Shown: one piece after another, positions 6,226 through 12,779 of the stretch
Layout of the letters: each line of letters starts with the position of its first letter
Numbering within the stretch: position 1 is the stretch's first letter
Assembly: GCA_035417425.1 (NCBI GenBank)
Contig: DAOLPD010000080.1
Location: 1 to 12,779 of the forward strand
Direction of reading: 5' to 3'
Source: BRH-c25 sp035417425
Lineage (GTDB): Bacteria; Bacillota; Clostridia; Lutisporales; Lutisporaceae
Length of the DNA: 12,779 nucleotides
Position numbers and translations under genes: made by a program
The notes under the pieces: generated by a model
The model's database searches: none
Told to the model about the DNA's origin: nothing
What the model saw: the letters and a program-made list of their open reading frames with translations, nothing else

Positions 6226-7367
6226 TGTTCAGGCGAATAGTTGCGGCTCCGGATTCCTTCAAGGGCAGCCTTACGGCTAAGGAAGTAGCAGAGGCCCTGG
6301 AGGCAGGTATAAAAAGATACGACAATTCAATAGAAGTTGTTAAGGTGCCTATGGCCGACGGGGGAGAGGGTACGGTGCAGTCCATGGTAGATGCAACGGG
6401 AGGGCACATGGTATATGTAACAGTAAAGGGGCCGATGCTCAGTGAAGTAGAAGCATTTTACGGTATACTGGGTGACGGAAGGACAGCTGTGATTGAAATG
6501 GCTGCAGCCTCAGGGCTCCCGCTTGTGAAACCCGGGGAGAGGAATCCTTTAATAGCTACAAGCTACGGAACGGGAGAGCTTATCAGGCATGCCCTGGATA
6601 TGGGGTGCAGGAGGATAATAATAGGAATAGGCGGCAGTGCAACAAATGATGGGGGAGCAGGAGCAATGCAGGCGCTGGGGGTAAGATTTCTTGATAACTT
6701 CGGCAATGATATCGGCTTTGGGGGAGGAAGCCTCGGCAGCCTTGGCAGAATAGATATCAGTAATCTTGATCCAAGAATAAAGGATACTGTGATAACCGTC
6801 GCCTGCGACGTAGACAACCCTCTATGCGGAAGCAAAGGAGCCAGCCGGATATTTGGACCCCAGAAGGGTGCTGATGATGCGATGATTGAAGAACTGGACA
6901 GGAACCTGGCTCATTACGCCAATCTGGTGGAAAGCACTTTGGGAGTTAAGATAAAGGACTATCCGGGGGCAGGTGCCGCCGGCGGACTGGGAGGAGGCCT
7001 TATGGCATTTCTTGGTGCTTCGCTTAAAAGAGGTGTGGATATAGTTATAGAGACTGTCGAGCTGGAGGAAAAGATAAAGGATGCTGATCTGGTTATTACA
7101 GGAGAAGGGATGATGGATAATCAGACTATATATGGAAAGACCCCCTTCGGCGTGGCCAAGGCTGCGGAGAAATATGGAATACCTGTAATAGCAATATGCG
7201 GCAGTATAGGCAAGGGTGCCGAAGTACTTTTTGATAATGGCTTTGCCAGTATTTTTTCCATAATTGACAAGCCTATGTGCATTGATGATGCGATGAAAAA
7301 GAGCAGTGAACTGATTCAGAATTGTTCTGAAAGGGTTATAAGGGCTTTGAACATAACAGGGCAATAG
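6225..7367 (+). CDS. glxK: Glycerate kinase (GlxK/GarK type)
   Basis: This 380-residue protein has full family length and the expected motifs: APDSFKGSL (8-16), MADGGEGT (43-50), GIGGSATNDGGAGA (134-147), CDVDNPLCG (194-202), FGPQKGA (210-216) and the C-terminal GEG motif (293-298). It phosphorylates D-glycerate to 2- or 3-phosphoglycerate with ATP, feeding glycolysis. The C-terminal signature reads GEGMMD where most relatives read GEGR(I/L)D, so the usual arginine is replaced by methionine. The effect is unknown. The ATG shares one base with the upstream TAA (TAATG), and a perfect AAGGAGG (6211-6217) lies seven bases before it, inside the remnant dehydrogenase frame. It is 23 bp from glgA and probably co-transcribed with it. 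Confidence 0.92.
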   Translation: MFRRIVAAPDSFKGSLTAKEVAEALEAGIKRYDNSIEVVKVPMADGGEGTVQSMVDATGGHMVYVTVKGPMLSEVEAFYGILGDGRTAVIEMAAASGLPLVKPGERNPLIATSYGTGELIRHALDMGCRRIIIGIGGSATNDGGAGAMQALGVRFLDNFGNDIGFGGGSLGSLGRIDISNLDPRIKDTVITVACDVDNPLCGSKGASRIFGPQKGADDAMIEELDRNLAHYANLVESTLGVKIKDYPGAGAAGGLGGGLMAFLGASLKRGVDIVIETVELEEKIKDADLVITGEGMMDNQTIYGKTPFGVAKAAEKYGIPVIAICGSIGKGAEVLFDNGFASIFSIIDKPMCIDDAMKKSSELIQNCSERVIRALNITGQ

Positions 7368-7390
7368 AGCCTGATTAGGGAGGAAAAGAC

Positions 7391-8840
7391 ATGGACAGTG
7401 TAAAGGTGCTATTTGCAGCTTCTGAGGCAGTACCTTTTGCAAAAACCGGTGGGTTAGCTGATGTTGCAGGTACTTTACCCCGGGAGCTGGTCAAGCTCGG
7501 AGCTGATGTAAGGCTCATTATGCCTAAATATAAATCCATTCCGCGGAATTTCATAGACGCGATGGAGTATTTAGGCTATGTGTATGTGGACCTTTCCTGG
7601 AGGCATCAGTATTGTGCCGTGCTGAAGCTTGAATACCAGGGAGTGATTACATATTTTATTGACAATGAATACTATTTCAATAGGGACGGCCTATATGGGC
7701 ATTTTGACGAAGCTGAACAATTCGCGTTCTTCAGCAAGGCAGTGCTCAAAGTGCTTCCTCTGATTGACTTCAAGCCGGATATAATTCACTGCAATGACTG
7801 GCAGACCGGTGTTGTAAGCGCATTTCTCAAAGCCGGCCTCGGTCATATCGGATTCCTTAATGGTATCAAGACGATATACACAATACATAATCTCAAATAT
7901 CAGGGGATGTTTCCCAAGGAGATTCTTGGCGACATCCTTGGACTGAGCTGGGATTATTTTAATTCTGAAGGATTGGAGCTGCACGACTGTGTGAACTATA
8001 TGAAAGCGGGCATCGCGTATTCGGATATAATCACTACAGTCAGCAAGACCTATGCAGAGGAGATAAAAACCGACTTCTTCGGTGAAAATCTGAATGGCAT
8101 TTTAAGCAAACGCACAGAATACCTTTATGGCATTTTGAACGGAATAGACTATGAGGAGAATGATCCGGATACTGATTCAAGGATTTATAAAAACTTTAAT
8201 GCCGAAAATATAGAAGGGAAGTACGAAAACAAGAGGATGCTGCAGGAGCTTCTTGAGCTTCCGCAAAGGGAAGAAGCACCTGTAATAGGAATAGTGTCAA
8301 GGCTGGTAGAGCAGAAGGGCTTTGATTTGATTGCCCATGTACTTGATGAGCTGCTTCAGATGGATATTCAAATGGTGGTACTGGGAACTGGAGACATCAA
8401 TTATGAAGAAATGTTCAATAATGCAGCTGAGAGATATCCGGACAAAGTCTCAGCCAACATTAAATATGACGGCGTTGGCTCAAAGGATTTATGCAGGTTC
8501 TGACATGTTCCTCATGCCTTCATTATATGAGCCCTGCGGCCTTAGCCAGATATTCAGCCTCAGATATGGTACGGTGCCTATAGTCCGGGAAACAGGCGGG
8601 CTAAAGGATACAGTAATGCCATATAACGAATATACAGGGGAAGGAACAGGATTTACCTTTACAAATTATAATGCCCATGAAATGCTGGATGCAGTAAAGA
8701 GGGCAATCAGCTGTTACGGACAGAAGGATATCTGGGAAAATATAGTCAAAAGAGGAATGAAGCAGGATTTCTCATGGAACAAGTCGGCAAAAGAATACCT
8801 TGATTTGTATAAGAAACTGATGGCTATGGATAAAAGTTAA
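7391..8840 (+). pseudogene. glgA: Glycogen synthase gene broken by a frameshift
   Basis: Two overlapping frames together give a normal-length (~483 residue) GT5 glycogen synthase, which uses ADP-glucose to extend alpha-1,4-glucan. The first frame, from ATG 7391 (GGGAGG ribosome site), has the ADP-glucose site KTGGLADV (18-25), IHNLKYQG, the ILNGID motif, and VSRLVEQKGFD. It runs into TGA at 8501-8503. The other frame resumes at about 8472 with LAQRIYAGSDMFLMPSLYEPCGLSQ and ends at TAA 8840. Related enzymes have two residues between the aspartate and this LA, which fits two missing bases near GACGGCGTTGGC (8468-8479). The shortened product would lack the EPCGL catalytic glutamate and most of the second Rossmann domain. 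It is either a real mutation or a sequencing error; no slippery site is seen. Gene order after glycerate kinase suggests one transcript. Confidence 0.85.
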
Positions 8841-8867
8841 AAGCCCACCAGGGAGACAGGTGGGCTT
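8841..8867. terminator. Hairpin between glgA and the convergent membrane-protein gene
   Basis: A 9-bp perfect stem (AAGCCCACC 8841-8849 with GGTGGGCTT 8859-8867) immediately follows the glgA stop. On the minus strand it is followed by a T-rich stretch (TTAACTTTT), so it can end the minus-strand gene. On the plus strand no T-run follows. A bidirectional role between convergent genes is likely. Confidence 0.6.
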
Positions 8868-8890
8868 ATAGTGGTTAGAAGGCTTGCTGA

Positions 8891-9139
8891 CTATACCGGT
8901 GTGCCGTTGAAACCGAAAGTTCTTCCAAAACCACCAAATGCGATAATCGCAAGAATGATGATGAAGAAGAAATTGTTGTCTATACCCCAGGATGGACCTG
9001 CCGCAAGAAGAATGAACAAGAGAAGCAAAAGCAGGAATCCATTGTTTTGGCAAAGGCTTGCAAAAGGTGATACTGCTGTGTTTGGCAGGCAGCCGGCAGC
9101 TGCTACTGCAGGATTGACTGATCCATAACTATTAGCCAT
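8891..9139 (-). CDS. Small two-helix hydrophobic membrane protein, unknown function
   Basis: This 82-residue protein is supported by an excellent ribosome site, AGGAGGTGG, placed before the ATG (CAT 9137-9139). The first ~30 residues are polar and small (N, P, V, A, G, S) with two cysteines. Two hydrophobic helices follow, about 35-48 (FLLLLLLFILLAAG) and 57-70 (FFFIIILAIIAFGG), with a short glycine/phenylalanine tail. Such small Leu/Phe-rich proteins are common in spore formers, where some are made during sporulation, but I do not recognise this one. Upstream, GTATACAA at 9166-9174 on the minus strand, with a weak match at about 9187-9193, resembles a sigma-E type site and hints at sporulation control. 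It is divergent from the Fur-family gene. Confidence 0.72.
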   Translation of the reverse strand: MANSYGSVNPAVAAAGCLPNTAVSPFASLCQNNGFLLLLLLFILLAAGPSWGIDNNFFFIIILAIIAFGGFGRTFGFNGTPV

Positions 9140-9200
9140 AATTCCACCTCCTTTCAGAAATACAGGTTGTATACCCTTTCTTCAATAACATACTATGTAC

Positions 9201-9225
9201 ATGCATAAAAATTGACACTATGCAT
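9201..9225. promoter_or_regulatory. Inverted repeat in the divergent spacer
   Basis: ATGCATA (9201-9207) and TATGCAT (9219-9225) are exact reverse complements 11 bp apart, centred in the spacer between the membrane-protein gene and the Fur-family gene. Spacing and symmetry fit an operator for a dimeric regulator, but no known consensus is matched. The sequence is AT-rich, so chance is possible. Confidence 0.35.
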
Positions 9226-9260
9226 ATCATGAAAAAAAGCATTGAAAATCTCAAATAAAC

Positions 9261-9289
9261 TTGATATTTCTTTAACGAAGATGTAAAAT
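9261..9289 (+). promoter_or_regulatory. Sigma-A promoter for the Fur-family gene
   Basis: TTGATA (9261-9266) and TAAAAT (9284-9289) are each a five-of-six match to consensus and are separated by exactly 17 bp. The site lies about 50 bp before the ATG at 9341, leaving a short leader. Confidence 0.6.
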
Positions 9290-9340
9290 TATATTGTGAA
9301 TTATTGAACGAAGTTGATTTCGCAGAAATTGGGTGATACT

Positions 9341-9778
9341 ATGAGCGCAGAAGTTGAATGTATTCAAAAAATGCTGGAGGATCACGGTATAGCACATACC
9401 CGTCAGAGAGAAGAAATATTAAGCTTGTTTATTATGGAGTCAAAGCATTACAAGCCTGACGAAATTTTCAAGCTTCTCAGAGGCAAGGGGATAGGAATAG
9501 CTACGGTATACAGGACACTGGAGATGCTGAGGGAATGCGGTATAATTAAAGAAATCAGCGTAGGGAAAGAAAGGTTTTACGAGCTTAAAAACAATGGAAA
9601 CAAGCATATCTATGTGCATTTTAAGTGTAACAAGTGCGGAAAGTTTTTTGACTACTATAATGTTGAAGCAGTGCAGGAATATGTTTCGGCGGTTGATGAG
9701 GTAGAAAAGAATATGAATGTGAAGGTCAACGATGTGAATATCAATCTTTATGGAATATGCGGCAACTGCAAGTATTAG
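9341..9778 (+). CDS. Fur-family transcriptional regulator
   Basis: This 145-residue protein belongs to the Fur family of metal-dependent repressors. It has the N-terminal winged helix (recognition helix near GIATVYRTLEML, 51-62) and the structural zinc site made of C96xxC99 and C140xxC143. The start is ATG 9341, after GGGTGA, rather than the in-frame TTG at 9314. The sensing site differs from Fur and PerR. Where relatives have an HHDHxxC-type motif it reads KHIYVHFKC, keeping a His at 93 and one at 89 but with Tyr at 91. Asp 104 and Glu 81 are still in suitable places. The bound metal or signal therefore cannot be assigned to iron, peroxide or zinc from the motif. It is transcribed alone, divergent from a small membrane protein, and closed by a strong terminator. 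Confidence 0.88.
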   Translation: MSAEVECIQKMLEDHGIAHTRQREEILSLFIMESKHYKPDEIFKLLRGKGIGIATVYRTLEMLRECGIIKEISVGKERFYELKNNGNKHIYVHFKCNKCGKFFDYYNVEAVQEYVSAVDEVEKNMNVKVNDVNINLYGICGNCKY

Positions 9779-9789
9779 AAGTTTATATG

Positions 9790-9829
9790 CAGCCGGAGGA
9801 GCGGATTTGTTTCTCCGGCTGTTTTTTTG
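9790..9829 (+). terminator. Rho-independent terminator after the Fur-family gene
   Basis: An 11-bp GC-rich stem (9790-9800 with 9811-9821, two pairs G-T or A-T at the top) with a 10-base loop is followed by TTTTTTT and, after one G, more T. It lies 12 bp past the stop codon and is a textbook intrinsic terminator. Confidence 0.92.
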
Positions 9830-9958
9830 TTTTTTCAAAGCCTTAAGGATATAGAAAATAGGAATCCCATAAAGTGTTACGGCACATAGTTTCTTAATAT
9901 GAAGGCAAAATAATTATGGTATGGAGTATATAAAACTGCAAAAGGATAGGTGAATGCC

Positions 9959-10216
9959 ATGGGAATGGAAATCAACAATATGGAGATACACCAGCTTGAG
10001 GATGTGCTGTATGAGACATCAAAATTCAACGACAATGATTTTAGAACCTTCGAGGAAGCATTGCTGGACATGTATGGGGGTATAAACACTCAGAACCTGA
10101 AGAGAATCATTGATTTTGTCGAGCATGAGCTTGGAATGGGATCTGATGCTGATTTGACCCATCTGGACAGAAATCAGAAGGAGAGGATTATTGAATTTGC
10201 TTCAACGCTGGAATAG
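9959..10216 (+). CDS. Small helical protein of unknown function
   Basis: The frame is open from GTG 9950, but ATG 9959 is better placed after AGGATAGGTGA (9943-9953), giving 85 residues. The sequence is acidic, soluble and almost wholly helical, with no cysteine, signal peptide or membrane segment. I recognise no family. The length, clear ribosome site and tight stop in a terminator hairpin support a real gene. It is convergent with the DUF3810 gene, with only 14 bp between the stops. Confidence 0.6.
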   Translation: MGMEINNMEIHQLEDVLYETSKFNDNDFRTFEEALLDMYGGINTQNLKRIIDFVEHELGMGSDADLTHLDRNQKERIIEFASTLE

Positions 10217-10256
10217 AGGGGAATAGAACATCATTCTCCTCTATTTATTCTTTTTC
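10212..10256 (+). terminator. Terminator for the small gene, overlapping the convergent gene's 3' end
   Basis: AATAGAGGGGAAT (10212-10224) pairs with ATTCTCCTCTATT (10233-10245) in a 13-bp stem with one G-T pair and an 8-base loop. It is followed by ATTCTTTTTCT. It includes the stop codon of the small gene and the last codons plus stop of the DUF3810 gene. On the minus strand no T-run follows. Confidence 0.65.
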
Positions 10257-11322
10257 TGTGTTCTGCAATAAGCAGATCCACCATTCTCCCATAGCTCTTG
10301 ACCCCATCTTTTTGATTATTGGCTTTAAGATATGTATCATTGATTCTGTCGGTGGCCCGCTCTACCGGGCCTTCATATCCGGCCCAGAACTCATTTATAT
10401 ACTCAAGGTCATGACGGACTTCATCACTGTAGCTTTCAGAGAGCTTTTTAAACAATGCCTGATCAGTATCATGGAGGGCATTCATGGAGTTTATCAATGC
10501 CAGCAATATGCCGGAATACTTGTAGTTCACATCGGGATGCGCAGTACAAGCCAGATAGGATATGAAATTAGCTTCGTCCTCTCTGGAAAATCCCCTTTGA
10601 TGTGCCATTTCATGGGATGCGGTAGAGGGCAGAGTTGATTCAGGTATTGAAATATTCACATTAGCTTCTCCGGTAAAGGGAAAGTATACGCCGCAGATAC
10701 CAGTGTAACTCATAAGGCGGGATAACAGAACAGGTTTAGGGTGGCTGTAACTGCCGCTTAATTCCGGATACATGCCGGAAACCGATTCATAACCCTTGTA
10801 GCAGTTTTTCAGAATATCGCGGGGGCTGCCGGGAATATCCACATTTCCTTCCGGATCCACACTTACTGACAATCTTAGGGTATTTGCCCTTTCAATCAAA
10901 TCCCGGCATAGGCTTTCCAGTTCATAGACCGAAGCCGGACGTACCTCCAGGCCTGCAATACTTGCAAAAGGCATTCTGTAATAATTCAATCCCCAAATGC
11001 CTATAAAGCTGAAAAAGACTATACTTACAATGACGAGAATATTGGTAAGGTATTTTAGAAGCTGCATGTTTACCAGGCCTCTTACAGTATAAACAATGAA
11101 GGCGGCGGGAACAAGGATTACTATGAGCTCGGCAGCAGAAAAGGGCAGTATTCCGAAAGCTTTTGAAAGGATGCTTCCCAAGGGCCTATAAATACCGTTG
11201 GAATACAGCCTTTCAACAAGTGCCGGATTCCTTGAGGAGAAATAGACAAGGAGCAATCCAAGGGGTATAAGAATAGTAAGCTTAAGCCTTTTTAATACTT
11301 TTTTGTTCCTTTTATTCCTCAT
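10231..11322 (-). CDS. DUF3810 membrane-anchored metallopeptidase-like protein
   Basis: This 363-residue protein fits the DUF3810 family. Its basic N-terminus (MRNKRNKKVLKRLK) is followed by three hydrophobic segments, about 15-29, 61-80 and 90-112, and then a large soluble domain. That domain carries a zinc-peptidase signature HEMAH at 237-241 followed by GFSREDEANF, where the glutamate at 250 could be the third ligand, as in gluzincins. The layout suggests membrane anchoring with the catalytic-like domain outside or in the membrane interface, and activity is inferred only. The start is CAT 11320-11322, with a weak AAAGGCTGG ribosome site read on the minus strand. It ends 14 bp from the convergent small gene and its last seven codons lie inside that gene's terminator stem. 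It appears to be a single-gene transcript. Confidence 0.85.
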   Translation of the reverse strand: MRNKRNKKVLKRLKLTILIPLGLLLVYFSSRNPALVERLYSNGIYRPLGSILSKAFGILPFSAAELIVILVPAAFIVYTVRGLVNMQLLKYLTNILVIVSIVFFSFIGIWGLNYYRMPFASIAGLEVRPASVYELESLCRDLIERANTLRLSVSVDPEGNVDIPGSPRDILKNCYKGYESVSGMYPELSGSYSHPKPVLLSRLMSYTGICGVYFPFTGEANVNISIPESTLPSTASHEMAHQRGFSREDEANFISYLACTAHPDVNYKYSGILLALINSMNALHDTDQALFKKLSESYSDEVRHDLEYINEFWAGYEGPVERATDRINDTYLKANNQKDGVKSYGRMVDLLIAEHRKRINRGE

Positions 11323-11396
11323 ACAGAAACCAGCCTTTACTTCATTTATTGCACATAATAGTCGTATATATTATAACATTTTGTACACCGTTTTAA

Positions 11397-11411
11397 TTGT
11401 ATATTATACAA
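11397..11411. promoter_or_regulatory. Perfect 15-bp palindrome TTGTATA-T-TATACAA, operator or promoter-like
   Basis: TTGTATA (11397-11403), one T, and TATACAA (11405-11411) form an exact palindrome 20 bp before the structured element. The same heptamers recur inside that element at 11461-11467 and 11694-11700. The palindrome may hold a -10 box (TATACA at 11405-11410), with TTGTAC at 11381-11386 as a weak -35 at 18 bp. It could be a promoter, an operator, or the edge of a repeat. Confidence 0.4.
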
Positions 11412-11431
11412 GAATGCGACACAGTTATTAA

Positions 11432-11730
11432 GTTTGCAGTCACCTTGCAGAGCACTGACCTTGTATAACAGCGAGCACTTATTAGCTTTGGGCAAAAGAA
11501 TCGAGTGAAGATATGCAGTAAAATCCGTGGGATTTACGTGAGGTAAATCCAGCACATACCAACATGTGGGCTATGCCCACGAATATATGTAGTCTTTTGT
11601 CAAGCAAAAGACCTGGAGGTTGGGTTTATGTGCGTCAGGATTTTACAAGCATCAAACTCTGATTCTGTCAAAAGCTAATGTCGTGCGAGTCGGTATACAA
11701 GGTTATTGCTCTAGGAGCATGACTGCAAAC
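11432..11730 (+). ncRNA. Candidate 299-nt structured RNA or foldback element, class unknown
   Basis: The element folds almost end to end. Helices from outside in: GTTTGCAGTCA 11432-11442 with 11720-11730 (11 bp); ACCTTGTATA 11458-11467 with 11694-11703 (10 bp); GCAC 11475-11478 with 11683-11686; ATTAGCTTT 11481-11489 with 11671-11679 (9 bp); AGAATCGAGT 11497-11506 with 11656-11666 (one bulge); ATGC 11513-11516 with 11649-11652; TAAAATCC 11519-11526 with 11638-11645 (8 bp). Inside are a hairpin 11530-11537/11543-11550, whose loop starts GTGA (GNRA-like), a 12-bp helix 11552-11563/11619-11633 with a 3-nt bulge, and hairpins 11566-11571/11575-11580 and 11592-11599/11605-11612. This is far more pairing than expected by chance. 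It could be a structured RNA, a non-autonomous element such as a MITE, or an IscB/TnpB guide-RNA-like remnant. The strand is chosen from the GTGA loop and one G-U pair only. The rest of the 11323-11827 spacer is AT-rich, with no convincing gene. Confidence 0.55.
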
Positions 11731-11827
11731 AAAATTTTTACGGATTTATGATATAATATATCCATAATATTATAGTATATATTTTGCAGTAAACTACATC
11801 TTATATAAAATTCTGGAGGATGACCAA

Positions 11828-12779
11828 ATGGAAAAAAGTTTTTCTTCAAAAGCTCTGGAGGTAAACCTTGCAAAAACACGAGATACTGATATTTTTATTC
11901 CCGAAGAGCATAAGTGGTTCGCGGAGCTTTCCAAGTCATACTGGGGCATATACAAACGCACTCAGGAATTTATAAAAGAGCTTAACCATCAATACATCAA
12001 CTATCAGTATGTAATTGAGAATCTGCATAATATCAGTCTGACCGACCTGTGGTTTTATAATTCTCTGGAGGAGTCCGAAAAGGCACTTACGGTGCTGGTG
12101 GACATTTTCAAGAAGCTGTTTGAAGCAAATCTCAAAGAGAGTCAAAGAGAACTTCTGATTACAACTCTTATAAAATTCATTGACCGCCTTGCGAAGCTGG
12201 GGGAATATCCGGAAAGCATTATTCATCAATGCCTTGGCATAATCAGGGCTGATATGGGAAGGCATGAGCTGTTATATATAAGGAACTCCGGGTATTTCAA
12301 GACATATCTGAACAAGATAGCCGAGCTTCCGCAGTATAACCGGACTGTGTTGGAAATTACGGGAAACCTGCTTTCGAGATGCATCGATTATTGGGAAGAA
12401 ACCTCGGAGGTGGAAAAATGGTTTCAGGAAAAGAAATCACTTTTCCATACTGATAAAAGCGATAAGATAAAAGACATAGGCAAGCCTTTTTTTGAGGGGC
12501 TGAGGATACAGCTGAGCAAAGCCTCTGACTGGAACCTGATGTGTGAAATGCTCTTTTTTAATGATATATCCAATTACTTCCGAAGGTTCAGTGAGCAATT
12601 CGATACTTCCCTTGAAAGGATATATTATATATTCTATCTGATACATCTGCCCGGAATGATACAGCTTAAGAACCATCTGCTTTATGATATGAACAGGCTG
12701 TTAAGGAATGTGTTGAAGGAACTGGATGAAAATGAGACGACAACCTTCCTTACCAATATTATTGAGCTGTTCAGGGAAT
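11828..12779 (+). CDS. N-terminal part of a long helical protein, unknown (3' end outside window)
   Basis: ATG 11828 follows GGAGGA (11815-11820) at seven bases, and the frame stays open for 317 codons to the window edge. The translation begins MEKSFSSKALEVNLAKTR and continues as a mostly helical, soluble region with many charged residues, and no signal peptide, membrane helix or catalytic motif so far. The sequence IPEEHKWFAELSKSYWGI near residue 26 looks like a conserved leader. It reminds me weakly of the N-terminal region of some clostridial PEP/pyruvate-binding (PPDK-like) proteins, but that is recollection only and the diagnostic domains would lie outside the window. A TATAAT at 11752-11757 without a clear -35 may be its promoter. 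The structured element lies 98-396 bp upstream of the start. Confidence 0.75.
   Translation, partial: MEKSFSSKALEVNLAKTRDTDIFIPEEHKWFAELSKSYWGIYKRTQEFIKELNHQYINYQYVIENLHNISLTDLWFYNSLEESEKALTVLVDIFKKLFEANLKESQRELLITTLIKFIDRLAKLGEYPESIIHQCLGIIRADMGRHELLYIRNSGYFKTYLNKIAELPQYNRTVLEITGNLLSRCIDYWEETSEVEKWFQEKKSLFHTDKSDKIKDIGKPFFEGLRIQLSKASDWNLMCEMLFFNDISNYFRRFSEQFDTSLERIYYIFYLIHLPGMIQLKNHLLYDMNRLLRNVLKELDENETTTFLTNIIELFRE

Noticed and set aside
8460..8510. Programmed frameshift in glgA
   Set aside because: No slippery heptamer, no stimulating pseudoknot seen, and glycogen synthase is not known to use recoding. Mutation or sequence error is simpler.
8871..9128. Plus-strand frame opposite the small membrane protein
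   Set aside because: It is the complement of the hydrophobic gene, which has the perfect ribosome site and sensible membrane segments. The plus frame has no convincing translation signal.
9284..9305. PerR/Fur box over the Fur-family promoter
   Set aside because: AT-rich with two AATTAT direct repeats but no good inverted 7-1-7 match.
11346..11555. 69-codon minus-strand frame in the spacer
   Set aside because: It runs through the structured element, has no ribosome site, and its composition follows the helices. Treated as a chance frame.
11432..11730. T-box, riboswitch or group II intron
   Set aside because: No T-box AGGGTGG-like motif, no terminator coupled to the next gene, no recognisable riboswitch core, and no domain V or intron-encoded protein.

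Overview
The window looks like chromosomal DNA from a spore-forming, low-to-mid G+C anaerobe of the Clostridia. The grounds are strong AGGAGG-type ribosome binding sites, the protein families present (a Clostridia-type TtcA-like PP-loop ATPase, DUF3298, DUF3810 and a Fur-family regulator) and AT-rich spacers. The exact genus cannot be read from the sequence. No tRNA, rRNA, transposase gene or CRISPR array is visible.

Layout: (1) 2-1910 holds the C-terminal end of a MoxR-type AAA+ ATPase, a predicted zinc-peptidase/VWA protein (DUF2201 type) and a small unknown protein, packed as one operon. (2) 1998-2522 is a small protein with an HExxH motif and two CxxC pairs. It faces a PLP-dependent D-cysteine desulfhydrase/ACC deaminase-family gene (2629-3618, minus). 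Between them lies a long perfect palindrome whose right arm is tandemly duplicated. (3) 3801-4670 encodes a TtcA-like tRNA thiolation enzyme, followed by a Cu/Zn superoxide dismutase and a DUF3298 protein spaced as a two-gene unit. (4) 6040-8840 is a carbohydrate block with two damaged genes: a D-glycerate dehydrogenase cut to its first ~60 codons, an intact glycerate kinase, and a glycogen synthase gene broken by a frameshift. (5) 8891-9778 has a small two-helix membrane protein (minus) divergent from a Fur-family regulator. (6) 9959-11322 has a small unknown protein convergent with a DUF3810 membrane metallopeptidase-like protein. (7) 11323-11827 has no convincing gene but contains a 299-nt element that folds almost end to end. 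It has a perfect 11-bp closing helix, further helices on both sides and three terminal hairpins, and is the best candidate here for an undescribed structured RNA or a non-autonomous mobile element. (8) 11828 to the window edge is the start of a long helical protein that runs off the end.

Functionally the region is a string of short, mostly unrelated transcription units. The clearest pathway link is glycerate metabolism: the remnant dehydrogenase would have made or used D-glycerate next to the kinase that phosphorylates it. The joint between them suggests an internal deletion that left the kinase with a perfect Shine-Dalgarno sequence. Whether the dehydrogenase and glgA lesions are real or assembly errors needs read-level data. 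The dehydrogenase loss, which removes most of a gene cleanly, is hard to explain as a sequencing error. The glgA change of two bases could be one.
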